Below the pieces are notes generated by a model. That model was not told where the DNA came from. It searched no databases and was given only the letters and a program-made list of their open reading frames with translations. 64,000 nt of DNA from Plotosus lineatus (taxonomy: Eukaryota; Chordata; Actinopteri; Siluriformes; Plotosidae): positions 13,258,501-13,322,500 of the forward strand of contig CM045751.1 in the NCBI GenBank assembly GCA_024760905.1. The letters are read 5' to 3'. How positions within the stretch are numbered: position 1 is the stretch's first letter; every line of letters begins with the position of its first letter. The position numbers were made by a program, and so were the translations under genes. Shown here piece by piece: positions 10,986-22,898 of this stretch.

Positions 10986-12046
10986 CAGAAAATAATTGAG
11001 TGAGTAAGAGAGGTTAGGTCCTGGATGATTTGATTACAGCAGAGGACGATATGTGTGCAGCAAAGCACGTTAGATTATGTGATGTATATTTAACAATTTT
11101 TCACCAGAGAATGCCCCCCCCCCCCCCCCCCCTTCTGTTTCGGGGACCTTTCAGCTATATCTGCTGAGTCTATATCTGTTTTAGCACTGTGTTTAAATGT
11201 AAGAAATCAAACTAAAATTTAGATTTTTGATGGTTTACTTTTACATTTTTAAAACATGTCTGTTCACAGTGTTTTTTGGAAGTCATTCAACGTTTGTAGA
11301 GAAGTTTAATTATTTATTTATTAATTTATTTTTATCTTAAATGTAAGAGCCTTTTTGGAGCAGTGTATGTTTTAGGACAGGATCCTGTTGAAGAGTTCAG
11401 AGTCGGTTTTATATTATAACTGTTATTATTATGATGATGATGATGATTATTATTATTACTTTTTGCCTTCCATCTTCATTTAAACCTTATCTAGAGTTTA
11501 TAAGGTGTATAAAGTCTATTAATATATTCGACCTTGAAATGAATTATCTGACTTGTCCTCTATCTTGGTAATAAATAATATTCCGAGTGGATAAATCTTG
11601 AATCAAAACGATTGATTGTTTGTAATGGTAGAATCATTATCATCACATTTTAAAATGGAAAAATAAGCCATAAAATTCTCATTTAAATGTATTTATTTTG
11701 TTCTTTGCATTATGTGCTATGTGACTTGATCTGCAGAAACTCGTGACTTTTTGGTAAATTACATTATAGAGAAAATGGCAAACAAAGTAAAGGTGAGAAC
11801 GTTGATTTGATTCTCTGACTATGTTCTTTGTAGTAGTGTTCTGAGGTTTGTAGAAAAACAGTCAGAGAATCAAACAGTGTGTTGGTATTTGCATTTTCAG
11901 AAATTTCACCTTGAAATAATTTGCAGCTAAGCATTAGATTTTCCCTGCGTTCGGCACTTTCAGGTGTACCACATCAATTTGAGTTAAATAGTTCTCGATA
12001 ATAAATATATGGGGTAAAAAAAGTTTGTGATTATAATCATGTAATC
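10986..12046. other. No recognised gene or repeat
   Basis: AT-rich sequence with a C run at 11116-11132 and short A/T tracts. No exon or element boundary was recognised. Confidence 0.5.
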
Positions 12047-12375
12047 ACGTCCCACTATTTGAGAAGCACTGAATTAGCGGCAGCCCCGGCAAATTATACA
12101 TATGCATCATCATGACATTCCTGGCACGTGATTCAAATTTAGCCAATGTCTGAGAGCTTTTGTTTCTCCCGCCATGCTGATTGATTGCAGGTGACGTGTA
12201 CACTTTTTTTTTCTCATTTGTTATCATGTTATCAACGTGATTGCTTGAATTGCGAATTCAAGTTTTTTTTAGTGTGTTTTTAATTATTATTGATAATAAT
12301 TATGATGCCACTCAAATGCCCTGCATCTTCTCTAGCTTCTGGTAAGGAGCTCAGAGCAAATTGTGAACAATTATT
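12047..12375 (-). mobile_element. Truncated family D element D2 with remnant of E
   Basis: 12072-12375 matches, in reverse, the left part of D1 (TCTCTAGCTTCTGGTAAGGA; CAATCAGCATGGCGGG-like block). 12047-12071 is the terminal of hAT-like element E (CCACTATTTGAGAAGCACTG). The E end sits at the same position in D as in D1 at 54855, so the two copies share that insertion. Confidence 0.7.
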
Positions 12376-12529
12376 CCATTCCAAGTAAAAAAAGACAATA
12401 AAGATAAAAAGTTTCAAATACAAATATGACATTAGATACAGAATCGGCTGTTAGTGAGTAAAATGTATGGTATTATTATTAATGTGATGAATAGAATGTA
12501 AATGTGCACGATGCAGGTGTATAACAGTG

Positions 12530-13200
12530 GATGTTGTTGCTGTATAGTGGAGTTGTACAGTTTACCAGCCGCAGGTAGGAAGGTTTTCCTGTGTCGTTCA
12601 GTGGTGCGTTTAGCTGGTATCAGAATGCGATATCAGAACTCAACGTGCTCATGTGAGTGATCAGCAGGTTGTGCAGGGGGAGGGAGGTATTGTTCAGTCT
12701 CGTCTTTATTTTGGACAATATTTGCCTCTCTGGCACTACCGTCAGAGAGTCCAGCTCCATCCCCACATCGGTACTCTGTTTGCGGATCAGTTTGTTTGGT
12801 CTGTTATTGCTGGCCACAGCAAACTCGTAGAACATCCTGAGTCGTGTCTGGCAGATGTTAAACAACCTTAGTTGTCTCAATAAAATAGAGAAGGCGCTGG
12901 CCTTCTTATTATAGAGTGTGGTAGTGTTCTTAACAGTCCAGTTTATTGTCAGTATGATTTACAGTGTATTTGTAATCCTCCACCATTTCCACAATGTCGC
13001 CCTGGATGGAAACAGGAGTTGCTGGTGTTTTGGATTTCCTAAAATCCACAATCAGTTCCTTGGTCTTTATCACATTAAGCTGCAAATGATTCTGCTCACA
13101 CCATGTGTCGAAGGAATCAACAACAGCACAATATTCCAGCTGCTCAATTTCTCTGATACAGATGAGAGCAGAGTCATCAAAAAACATCGAAAGATTCTTG
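12530..13200 (-). pseudogene. L2/Rex1-type LINE reverse transcriptase fragment
   Basis: Minus-strand reading gives, in order, a segment with CEQNHLQLNVIKTKELIVDF and MVEDYKYTVNHTDNKLDC (12930-13187), then RLRMFYEFAVASNNRPNKLI and LDSLTVVPERQILSKIKTRL (12620-12880). These are the RT thumb and C-terminal part of fish LINEs of the L2/Rex1/CR1 group. The copy is 5'-truncated and frame-broken. Confidence 0.75.
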
Positions 13201-13413
13201 ATGGTACATTATTTATACCGATGGAAAAGCATAGGAAAATTTATTCTGAAATTTGTTAAAATTTATGTACGTTGTTGGTCACAACTTGGCTTCAAATATG
13301 GTATCCCATAAATATAAAACTCCTGTGTATGTCAGTTTATTCAGGGTTATCTGTCATTTTCATTAATCAGACATGATAAATGTTCAGAAAAATGTAGTGA
13401 AGTCAAGTTGTGT

Positions 13414-13415
<2 letters not shown>

Positions 13416-13480
<65 letters not shown>
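13416..13480. repeat. (GT)n microsatellite
   Basis: About 64 bp of GT dinucleotides followed by a G-rich stretch. Confidence 0.95.
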
Positions 13481-13481
<1 letters not shown>

Positions 13482-14032
13482 GGGGGTGGGGTGGGGTTGT
13501 AGGCCATTTCAAGCCGTGGGATAAACGTGGTTGGTAAATGCAAGGAGTATGATTTTGTTTTTTTGTGCTCCCCTAAATCTAGTTTTGGGAGTATGAAGGG
13601 GTGTGAGCGTGATCACGCCCCTTAAATGTGATGCACTGTGTAAGGGATAATGTACAACTAGTTGTTAGTATGAAATAAATCCAGATATGGTGATGTGGAA
13701 CCTCTGGGCAAACCTCTGGGTTTTTTTTTTTAATTCATTGTACAGTATTTTCCATATTGCTCACCTCCTTATTAAAAACTCAATAATCATATCTAAATTA
13801 GTATTCAGTCCGAAATGATCTGCTATATATTTTTGTATAAATGCATGGTCTGGAGTGTGTTCATGTACTTGCACCATGGTTACCGATTCATGAATGATCA
13901 CAGTGTTTAATTTATTACTGAATGACACGTCATGCATTCATGATTCTGATTTAATCTCATGGATCGTCCAAGACATAAATTAGTTCCTGTTTTCTCATGT
14001 TCGTTGTAATGATAAACAGTCATTCTCTCACC

Positions 14033-14095
14033 TCTCTCTCTCTCTCTCTCTCTCTGTTTCTCTCTCTGTCTCTGTCTCTCTCTCTCTCTCTGTCT
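14033..14095. repeat. (CT)n interrupted microsatellite
   Basis: CT repeats with GTTT and GT interruptions. Confidence 0.9.
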
Positions 14096-15326
14096 GTAGA
14101 TTAGAAGTCCCCATAACAATGTGAACATGAATATAAACTGGTGATTTGATTGCCAATGATTAGATACTAAAATTTTAAATTAAAAATTAATCAACACTGT
14201 CTGACCAATCAGCATCAAGAATACTTGAGCACCAGAATTTGATGGATGTTTCCTTGGTTCAGCTGTTTTTAAAAATGCAGAGTCATTCAGTCACTGAGAA
14301 ACCACACCACTGTGCCCTTCTTGACTCAGTTTGGACCTCTACAGGAAACCGATTGAACACAGAACTGCTGGGTACCACTGCTGTTCAAGGCCTATTTTAG
14401 CATTTGGGGTAATAAACAGAGAGTTGACTCACATGTTGCCAAACAGGGGATCTGCTGAACAGTGCAGTGAATTTGGTATGAGAAGTTTTTGTGTAGCATG
14501 GAATCGTTTCGAGTTTGAAACTAAAATGTGTTTGTGGCGTCACCGAAAGTACTAAAAAGAGGAGCTGATTCAGAGGAGCTGATTTGATTTGCAAAGCTGG
14601 AAGAGCTTGGAGGGATTTACAAGTCAAGTCAGAGCTTCCCAGTATTTTCATGTAAGAATCAGATGTAAATTCTGTTTGATTCTTTTAATCAATTTAAATA
14701 ATTTTTTTAGGGCGATGTGATATGATGATTGTGGGAAAAGCAATTACAAATTATGTAGTCTTGTTTTTTGTTTTGTAGATTGTTTTTTTTTTTTATTATT
14801 ATTTTAAAGTTTAAATTCATTTTTGTAGACATTAAAATGATTTCAATAGTTTTTGCTATTTTTTTTTTTTACTTTATTTATGGAACATAGAAATATTTGA
14901 CGAGGAATGATGATCCGATTAAGAGTTTAGCCAATGATTAAAATCACTTCTGAATAAAAATGTGAAGACAAATCAGGAATCAGTGAAAACAACCTTCTGG
15001 AAAAAGGTACCATCATCAGCATCATCATCAGCAGCTTAGACATTAGCCAGAATTACAGGTGTACCAAACATCTGGCTAGTAACGATTACAAATCTACCAT
15101 TTGGATCAGATATGATAATCGAGTATACAACAGAAACAGATTTTTTAATCAGAATCGCTGTACCTCTCGACTTGGCCTGAAACATGGAGTGATAGAAGTG
15201 GCCCATCCAACCATTCTTCAATTTCAGATGGTTACAGACTTTAAGGTGAGTCTCCTGTAAAAAAAAACAAAAAAACCCCACTTGTGCACCAAGATGTTTG
15301 AGGTGGTGGAAAACCTTACTCCGCTT

Positions 15327-15649
15327 CTTCTTTTTTTCCTTTTGTTCTTTTTCCTTTTTTTCAGGGATCGCCACAGTGAATCATGATGTTTGATTTGGCA
15401 TAGGTTTTTACATCGGATGCCCTTCATTACACAACCCTTTAGCAAGGGGCAGAAACATGCTGACGGCTTTGCGGATACTCTTTACGAAAGTCAGCAATGG
15501 TTCTTTTACATGAACCTCACACCATACACAGTGAGAGATATGGCTGGCCTTTGATATCCCAGTTACCTGCACTGGAAAGTGGGACTTGAACCCCAACCTT
15601 AGGATCAGCGATCCAGCATCCTTTACCACCAGGCTACCACCGCCCACAT
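15327..15649 (-). mobile_element. tRNA-SINE family S, full copy with target-site duplication (SINE-2)
   Basis: Minus-strand order: tRNA-like head (GGTGGTAGCCTGGTGGTAAA, box B GGTTCAAGTCC), unique body, then tail GTGGCGATCCCTGAAAA with A-rich/AAG repeats. Near-identical 16 bp flanks, AAACCTTACTTCGCTT (15650-15665) and the same with one change (15311-15326), are a target-site duplication. The insertion splits the L1 endonuclease frame. The head makes pol III promotion likely; the tail matches the RTE-like LINE. Confidence 0.85.
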
Positions 15650-16581
15650 AAACCTTACTTCGCTTAATAGGATCCAATTAAAACCGCTAAATTTAATACC
15701 TTTCCCTTCAGACGATACTGAAAAATTAGGTTACATTATTACAAAATATTGTGAAAAATGAGAGGTCTGTTGTCTATTTTGAAAATAACTGGCTGAAAAA
15801 AGAAAAACCCGACCATTCAATCCTGACCCCTTGCATAAGGACCTTCCCAAATGATATGTGCGTAACCCATCCCCCACCACAACCCAAAAAATATCAAACC
15901 AACCGTCCTGCCACTATCTGGCACTGTATCAAGTCTAACCTGATACTAACTATTAAAACTACTGGGATGTGACAGTGTGTAAACTTTAAAACTTAAATAT
16001 AAAGCGCACCATGTGAAGAAAGTGTACAAGCTATCTCAAAAGCACAGGTTATCAACATCCAACAGGGAAGACAGAAGAAAAGAGAAAAAAATGTGAAATA
16101 AATAAAATGCTTCAATCTGCAGAGGCAAAAATTGGGGGAAAAGCCTGAAACACTGAATAAAGTCAGAAAATAAAATAAATGTAGAACTGTAGGTACAAAC
16201 AAATAAGTCATTTGGAGTATAATTTCAATATATAAACATGTCACAGACTTGTGCTACAGACAAAGTCCCGGAGGTGTTTTGGTAGAATAAAAATAAAGTT
16301 TCTTTGCCCAGCAGCAACATTAATTGCTAATTAACCAAATAACAATTAAACCATGTCCGGATGAATAACTTTTTTTTTGACATGCTCACAAAAACCGTTG
16401 CGGCAGCCAGATCCTCGAACCTATGGATTTGTCCACCGGTTAAGTAATTCGTAATGTCACTGGATAGAGACGACCAAACGTGATGTTCGGACAGGAGTGG
16501 AGTTCCTTCACTTTGGTGAATGCAAGGCATCGGTATAATTCTTGGCAATCATAGGAGTAAAGTCTGGGAAAATCGAAATCA

Positions 16582-17193
16582 TCAAAGCCTTATAAGAAAG
16601 GGGAGAAGTTTCACCGGCTCTGAACGGGATCTGGTCCGAACCTGGAACAGAGTCACATGTATAACAACTGCATACGGAGGCTGTCCGTCCCCGGGTCTGG
16701 GATACAGGATGCGGTGAGCCCTGTCCAAAACGGGTTTATCGTCCAAAACGGGTTTATCGTCCGGCTCAAGCAAATCTTGTAGAAGTTGCGTGACGAACTC
16801 TGAAGTGTGAGGGGCCTCTGAGCCCTCTGGTAGGCCGATGAAGTGGACACATCCCTCCAGTTCCTCACACTTTCGAGTTAGAAGCCACGAGGCAGTTAAC
16901 ATGCTGACTTTAGCTAGCAGTTTGGTTATCTTATTATCATGATCGTTGCTGGAGCGGTCGAGATCTGATATCGTATTTCTATGAGAGACAATCCTGTTTT
17001 CAAGTGGGACCAAAGTCGCAGTAATTTCTTTCTGAACCGCATCTGAAATTCCAGCATCGAATTTGGTAATAATATCAGACAGCATTTTGTCTATAATTTG
17101 CTTCATGCTTTGTAAGAGCACCTCATTAGCATGCTGCAGTTGTCGGCCTTTAGAATCGGGTTCAGGAGAAAGCCGAGACTTGTCGTGGCCCAC
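16582..17193 (-). pseudogene. L1-type ORF1 protein remnant
   Basis: A 203-codon frame. The N-terminal half is helical and coiled-coil-like (heptad pattern around residues 40-110). The second half contains EGCVHFIGLPEGSEAP and a DRAHRILYPRPGDG motif, as in the RNA-recognition core of fish L1 ORF1p. An exact 18 bp tandem duplication (16723-16740 and 16741-16758) inserts six extra residues (DDKPVL repeated). ORF1p binds LINE RNA; this copy is probably inactive. Confidence 0.75.
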
Positions 17194-17200
17194 CCTCGGA

Positions 17201-19431
17201 AGAGTCAGATATACCTTGTCCCACCATCAATTTTTTTTTGCAGCCACGACCAAAGTAAAGAAAAGAATACTAAAATACAAATCCAGGTAGGTCTATACAG
17301 TTGGGTGCACAAAAAAAAAAAAAATGAATCACAATTTCCTAGGATCGGTTATAAAACACATCTCACATCCTCATTGCTCAGCAGCCGCCCCCCCCCCATT
17401 TCAATTGTTTTTAAAGTACATTTTAATGAGAGTACTGTAGTTTAGTAATTTGACAGATTAATAGATAGATGGATTAACAGCTGGCTGGGTGGATAGACGG
17501 ATGGGTAGGTGGAAGTATAGATGGCTGGTTGTATGGATTGATCAATGGATATGGATGGCTGGATAGATTGTGAGATGTTAGATATATAGATTGTTGGATT
17601 AATGGATTGATAGATCGATTTCCCCATGGACAAACAGCTGGATCAACTGATGAATCGATGGATAAATATGTAGATGGATAGCTAGACTGCTCAATGGACA
17701 GGTGAATGAAGGAGTGGTTATGAATGACGAGTTGAATGGATGACTGGCTGTTTGCATAGATGAATCAATGAATGGACATGTTATTGAGAAATTTGCTGAG
17801 GAAAATTGTAAGCAAAACAACAGTATCGAAATCAAGCTGCAGTGCCACGTGTAAAAGTCAGCTTATGCAGGACAGACGGTTCTTATGTGCATAATTACGC
17901 AGGCGATCATTTTGTACTATAATTTCCCCCACTGTCTTTTTATTGTCCTCTACACAGCTGCTCTTACCTGCCCATTTTAGCAACAGCCTTTACAAAGACA
18001 AACAGGATCTACTGTGGATCGAATCGAGAAAGACCGAAAGGAATGTGTGTCATGTTCATTTACACCCTGCGATATACGTTCTACTTTGGACCTGAAAGCT
18101 GTTCTGCACTCATGAGCTTTTGAGCAGCCTGAGGACGTGCACCTGGCTCAAACGTGGCTTTACCGAAGTGTTTCTAAGTTAAAAAAAAATAATAAAATAA
18201 ATTCCAGTGATGGGGCCCTCCTCCGATCTTCATGCACAGATGAGGGTTTCGGATCAGAGCCTGCTTCTGTATTCTCATCAGAACTGATTTGTTGGTCTTT
18301 CTGCTTGGTGTTTGTCTTCCGTCTTCATGTAAAGTGGATTAATGTGACCTCTTTCTTTTAAGACTGAAAGAAAACATTTTCCCATCTCGTGAAATCAAAG
18401 CAAACAAAACATTTCGGAAACATCCACCAATGTGCCCTGAAACTCTCGTCATTTCTAATGGTTTATTTGTCGATTAAGAAAACAAACGGTGGATTTACGA
18501 GAACGTCATTAATCTTTTTGACGACCGTAATGCGCAAGAGGACATTCTTTGAAGAGTCAGTCCAGTTTTAATCTTCTTATACTTTGTTTTGGGAAAAAAT
18601 GGGCAGTGAAAAAGTTTTGCTTTTTAGGGCTGACATCCCATAATGAAGGAATGTGACCCCTCAGTGAGGGGCAGATTGTAAATGTTTGTATCATCTTGCT
18701 TGTGTGCTGGCTTTGACTTTTTGAACCGCTCTTTCCCCCTCCTGGGTCCCTGTTGTAATGTGGAATGTGGAACGTACTTCCGGGAAAGGCGCAAGAAGTT
18801 ATTCCGAAAATGTGTCCATGGTCATAGTTTGGTCTGTTGGCTGTCTGCTGTCTAAGTGAATCGCATCCCTCAGGACATACACACACACACACACGTGACA
18901 ATAGATTGTGTTTCAGTTTAATGGCTTTACGTGATGTTTCTGTCAAGGGGAGTGTGTTAATGTGTTGATTGACTGACCAAGCCACTTCCGAGCTAATCGG
19001 GAACTCGTATTTAATTTCACACTGGAGTGGACTGTATTCATCATATTTCTTTATTAATCAATTTATCAAAGTTAGCATTAGCAATGTTCAGAATGGGTTC
19101 GTACTCAAAACGTTCCCGACTACACATTCCACCTGATTCATGGACACATGTACTGATCCATGACTGTCATTTCTGGCAAATGACAATCAAGTCATGACCA
19201 AACAGTAGACTATACTGAGAGACCTGTTATTTCCTGCTCAGGGACCAAACGGGAAATAGTGTGCATCCAGAGCCAGTTTGAACGATTCAAAACACACTGA
19301 ATATTTCCTTTCAGCATTTGCTTACGCACAATAAGAAAAAAGAAAAAAATGTTATGATCATCAGTTGGTCCATGAGTCTCTTTTATATCCCGCCACACTA
19401 CGGTACTTATCTATCGTACTTAACACTGATG
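17201..19431. other. No recognised gene; GATG-type degenerate repeat
   Basis: Beyond the degenerate tetranucleotide array (17455-17790) and a small CA tract (18879-18896), nothing was recognised. Open frames at 18137-18985 have no familiar motif. Confidence 0.5.
17455..17790. repeat. Degenerate GATG/GGAT minisatellite
   Basis: Many diverged tetranucleotide units such as TGGATAGATGGATGG, interrupted by TGAT and GGCTG variants. It looks like an old, decayed array. Confidence 0.8.
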
Positions 19432-20430
19432 TACACTGCCCTCCACAATTACTGGCACCCCTGGTTTAGATGTGTTCTTTAGATTCTAACAAATTCAGCC
19501 CCCCCCCCCTTTCTAAATAATATTCGGACCGCAATATTGGGGGGGGGGGTTAAGCCAATCTTTAATTCAAATGCATTTATTCAGTAGGATAAAACGCCAC
19601 TCATTAAGAAATAATTATTTTACATCAAATGATGTCTAACACATTTATTACTGTTTATTTATTGTTGTACTATCCCCATTTACCAACAAAACAGCAACTT
19701 ATCTTCTCCTATAATGTTTCCCAAGTTGGAAAGTTGAGATCTTGGACAATTCTACTTTGCCCAATCTCTCGAAATCATCCAGCGACCTGGTCCTCTCCTC
19801 TGCACTCTCCTCTTCAGCTCACTCCATAGGGTTTCAGTGGGGTTGGGGTCTGGGGACTGAGATGGTCATGGGAGGAGCTTGATTCTGTATCTGATGAAGA
19901 GTTTCAGTTTGGATTTGACCACATGTTTAGGGTCATTATTATGCTGAAAGCCCTAGTCATGACACATCTTCAGCTTTCGTGCAGAGGTCATCAGATTTTG
20001 ATTTAAAATATCCCGGTATTTCAAAGCATTCATGATATCATGCGCCCTAACAAGGTCTCTCCAAGAGAAAGGAAAGAGAACAGACCCAGAATGTCAGAAC
20101 AGGCCCAGAGTATCACCGATTTTCCCTCTCCCCCAATACTTTACAGCGGGCATGGGGTGCTTTTCTTTCTGCATACTCATCTTTTGTGTTCCACCAGACC
20201 CACTTAGAGTGTTTGTTGCCATCTTGGTCTCATCTGACCAAAGCACAGGGTCCCAGTTGAAGTCCTGGTACCGCTTAGCGAACTCCAGACATTTGTGTTA
20301 ATGATTGTGTGTGAGAAAAGGTTTTTTCAGTGCATGCCTCCCAAACAGCTTGTTGGCATGTACATGGCGCCTGCTGATTGTTTTGGAGATTTTGTGACCC
20401 CAAGATTTTCCCATTTGTTACAGTTTTTAT

Positions 20431-20868
20431 CGGCTGTTCCCTTCAGGGGTCGCCACAGCAAATGATCTGCCTCCATCTCTCCCTACCCTCTGCATCTTCT
20501 ACTCTTACTCCAACGACCTTCATGTCCGCCGCCATAAATCTCTTCTTTGGTCTTCCTCTAGGCCTTCTGCCTGGTAGTTCCAACCTCAGCATCCTACTAC
20601 CAATATACTCACTATCCCTCCTCTGTACATGTCCAAACCATCTCAATCTAGCCTCTCTGACTTTGTCTCCAAAACATCTTACATGTGCTGTTTCTTTGAT
20701 GTGCTCATTCCTGATCCTATCCATCCTCGTTACTCCCAAAGAGAACCTCAACATTTTCATCTCTGCTACCTCCAGCTCTGCCTCCTGTCTTTTCCCCAGG
20801 GCCACTGTTTCTAAACCATACAACATCGCTGGCCTCATCACCGTCTTGTACACTTTTCCCTTCATGAA
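20431..20868 (-). pseudogene. RTE-like LINE 3' fragment (copy R1)
   Basis: The minus-strand frame 20865-20443 encodes RT C-terminal sequence: RPAMLYGLETVALGKRQEAE, ARLRWFGHVQRRDSEYIGSR, ending WRQIICCGDP. It is 5'-truncated and has a small internal deletion (KKRFMAADMK). The 3' sequence GGGGTCGCCACAGC, read from the other strand, is the tail shared with SINE family S. It is nested in T1. Confidence 0.8.
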
Positions 20869-20925
20869 TTACTAATCAGATGTTCCTGGATATTCTGATC
20901 AAGTTTGTAAACTACTATAGAAATA

Positions 20926-21322
20926 CAGGGATCCCACACTTTCCACGGTTAATGGAGACCGAGACCCTGCCGTGACCACCGATTTCCGCGAAGTAGGACC
21001 GACCCCCCTCGACTGACGTATACGTACATGTATGGGTATATAATATCAATAAATACATATTCAACACGATAAATGCTTATAATAACAATTAAACGTTCAA
21101 AAACAATGCATAAGATGTAAATAAAATGTAAATACAGACACATACAGATGCACGCGTGCACGCACACACACACAGATGCTAACCTCGCATAAATATGTAA
21201 GTAGTTTTGTCGAGGGGGGGTTGGATTATTTTTTTCCCTTAATTTCCATATTTTTGATTTTTTTTTTATGAATATTTTTGAAACACCAGTTATGCACTGC
21301 ACGAAGTAGTGAGGGATCACTG
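20926..21322 (+). mobile_element. Family A (Tigger-like) element A3
   Basis: TA precedes CAGGGATCCCACACTTTCCA; the right end is GAAGTAGTGAGGGATCACTG. About 397 bp, non-coding, nested in T1. Confidence 0.8.
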
Positions 21323-21561
21323 TGCTTCAATTCCACTTATTTCTATGAATTGTTAAGGGTGCCAATAATTGCGGAACAAGCGATTTAATGAGAAGTATTA
21401 TTTCTTTGTCAGGGTTCCCCCTTAAAAGTCACATGCATTGAAGGTTACAGTTTTCTCCAGTTTTCAGTGTGAGAGTAGCCTCTCCATAAAAAAGGCGAAA
21501 TTATTTTAAGGTTTTTAACACTACTTAACCAAGGGTGCCAGTAATTATGGAGGGCAGTGTC

Positions 21562-22179
21562 GTTACTCATGTTGCTATAGTTACCACCTATTTTAAAGAT
21601 TTTCTCACCGATTAAGCCATCAATAGAGTCACTATCTCATGCACCTCTCAAGGGCCACCGTTTTCAGAGTTTCAGGCCAACCGTATCACATTATCCCGGC
21701 AAAGTAGATCTGCTATTTAATTCAGCTGATTGCTAATTCTCTAATTCCAGTTAATTGTTTAAAAGGAAACATTTTGCAGGCATCTTCAGCTCGTCATTTA
21801 GTTTGCAATACTTCCATTAGTGTCTTAGTTCAGAACCTACATTACTTCAACACTTCACATATGTCCACCACACATAATTAGATCTTTTTACAATCTTTTG
21901 ATTATAAGTCAGTGAAGGGCAATATTCTTCAATTGGTTTGGATTGTCCATTGTTTTTGAGTGACAGCCATGCACTGATTCTTCAGAAAGGACACATGGCA
22001 GATTCCACAGTTATTCATCGTCTCATAACGCAAATCAACGCACTCATAACGCTGAGCCCAATCAATGGTCACATCCAGGCCCACGCACTGTTTCTTCTGA
22101 TTAGATTTGCTGAAATTATATTGAGGATGGTTAATGGCGATCACCATGAAATTGGTCTGATTCCCACTTAACTTGATAT
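21562..22179. other. No recognised gene or repeat
   Basis: Ordinary AT-rich DNA between T1 and a SINE. No exon or element was recognised. Confidence 0.5.
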
Positions 22180-22512
22180 TCTAGGTGCCATTTGGGGATA
22201 GTCATAGCCTCATGCTTACAGAAACGGCTTTGAGACTGAAAGGTTACTGGTTTGATTCCCGAACCAGCAGGAGAACCAGCAGGACCCAGTGGCGATGGGG
22301 AGTGTACTGCACTTTCCCTTCATCTACAGTCATGGCTGAAGTGCCCTTGAGGAAGACGCCTAAACCCCAACTGCTCTCAGCGCACCCCAATATATGTGGC
22401 AGCTCACTGGTTCGATGCGTGTTCACTGTGTGTGTGTGTGTGTGTGCGTGCGCGCTCACTTTGGATGGATTAAATGCTGAGGCGGTATTTTCCCTTGTGG
22501 GATCAATACAGT
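22180..22512 (+). mobile_element. tRNA-derived SINE (V-SINE-like)
   Basis: A tRNA-like region with GGTTTGATTCCC (box B) is followed by CAGCAGGAGAACCAGCAGGA, a body, a GT tract (22430-22455) and the tail GGATGGATTAAATGC. The head/tail arrangement is typical of fish tRNA SINEs; the exact family is not named. Confidence 0.7.
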
Positions 22513-22888
22513 ATAACTTCATCTTTTTTCACTTGATCCAGGGTCAGGTTGCGGGAGCAGCAGTCTAAGCAATGAGGTCCCAGTGTCTCTCTTCACCGCC
22601 ACCTCTCCAGCTCTTCCAGGGGACGCCGAAGTGTTCTCAAAGCCAAGAGACGAAATCCCTCCAGCATGTGCTGGGTCGACCCCAGAGGGTCTGTTCCTGG
22701 TTAAACATGCCCAAAACACCACACCAGGGAAGTGTTTGGGAGGCATTCTAATCGGACACCTGAGCCACCTCAGCTGGCTTCTCTCAACAAGGAGGGAGCA
22801 GTGGTTCTACTCCAAGCTACCCCGGATGACAGAACTTCACACCCGATTTCTAAAGGAGAGCTCCGCCTCCCTGTGAAGAAGGCTCATT
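22513..22888 (-). pseudogene. LINE 3' fragment (family Q) with target-site duplication
   Basis: The minus-strand frame encodes the C-terminus of an RT protein: FPGVVFWACLTRNRPSGVDP and LLRLLLPQPDPGSS. TCAATACAGT occurs on both sides (22503-22512 and 22889-22898), a 10 bp target-site duplication. It inserted into the 3' end of the SINE to its left. Relatives lie at 30863 and 40200. Confidence 0.75.
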
Positions 22889-22898
22889 TCAATACAGT

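Larger units (their letters stand above)
13201..15030. other. No recognised gene; two microsatellites
   Basis: It holds a GT tract at 13416-13480, a CT-rich tract at 14033-14095 and poly(T) runs near 14785 and 14858. No exon was recognised. Confidence 0.5.
15036..17200 (-). mobile_element. L1-like LINE, 3'-truncated, split by a SINE
   Basis: On the minus strand, an ORF1-like frame (17193-16582) is followed by a linker and the start of an ORF2 endonuclease domain. The latter is interrupted between DPIKRSKV (about 15670) and FHHLKHLGAQVG (about 15310). It continues FFLQETHLKVCNHLKLKNGW and SRGTAILIKKSV with SDPNGRF, the AP-endonuclease fold of vertebrate L1 elements. The reverse transcriptase part is missing. 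Confidence 0.8.
19434..21559 (-). mobile_element. Tc1-like transposon T1 with two nested insertions
   Basis: Inverted ends: CACTGCCCTCCACAATTACT followed by GGCACCCCTGG on the left; the complement CCAGTAATTATGGAGGGCAG on the right. TA precedes the left end. The minus strand at about 19740-20300 encodes decayed Tc1 transposase, with FQHNNDPKHVVKS (catalytic Asp region) and PSQSPDPNPTETLW. Stops interrupt it. An RTE-like LINE piece (20431-20868) and element A3 (20926-21322) inserted later. Without them the element is about 1.3 kb. Confidence 0.85.

Noticed and set aside
20378..20875. 165-codon plus-strand frame
   Set aside because: It is the antisense of the LINE RT fragment on the minus strand, as are similar frames at 23766-24284 and 35683-36511.
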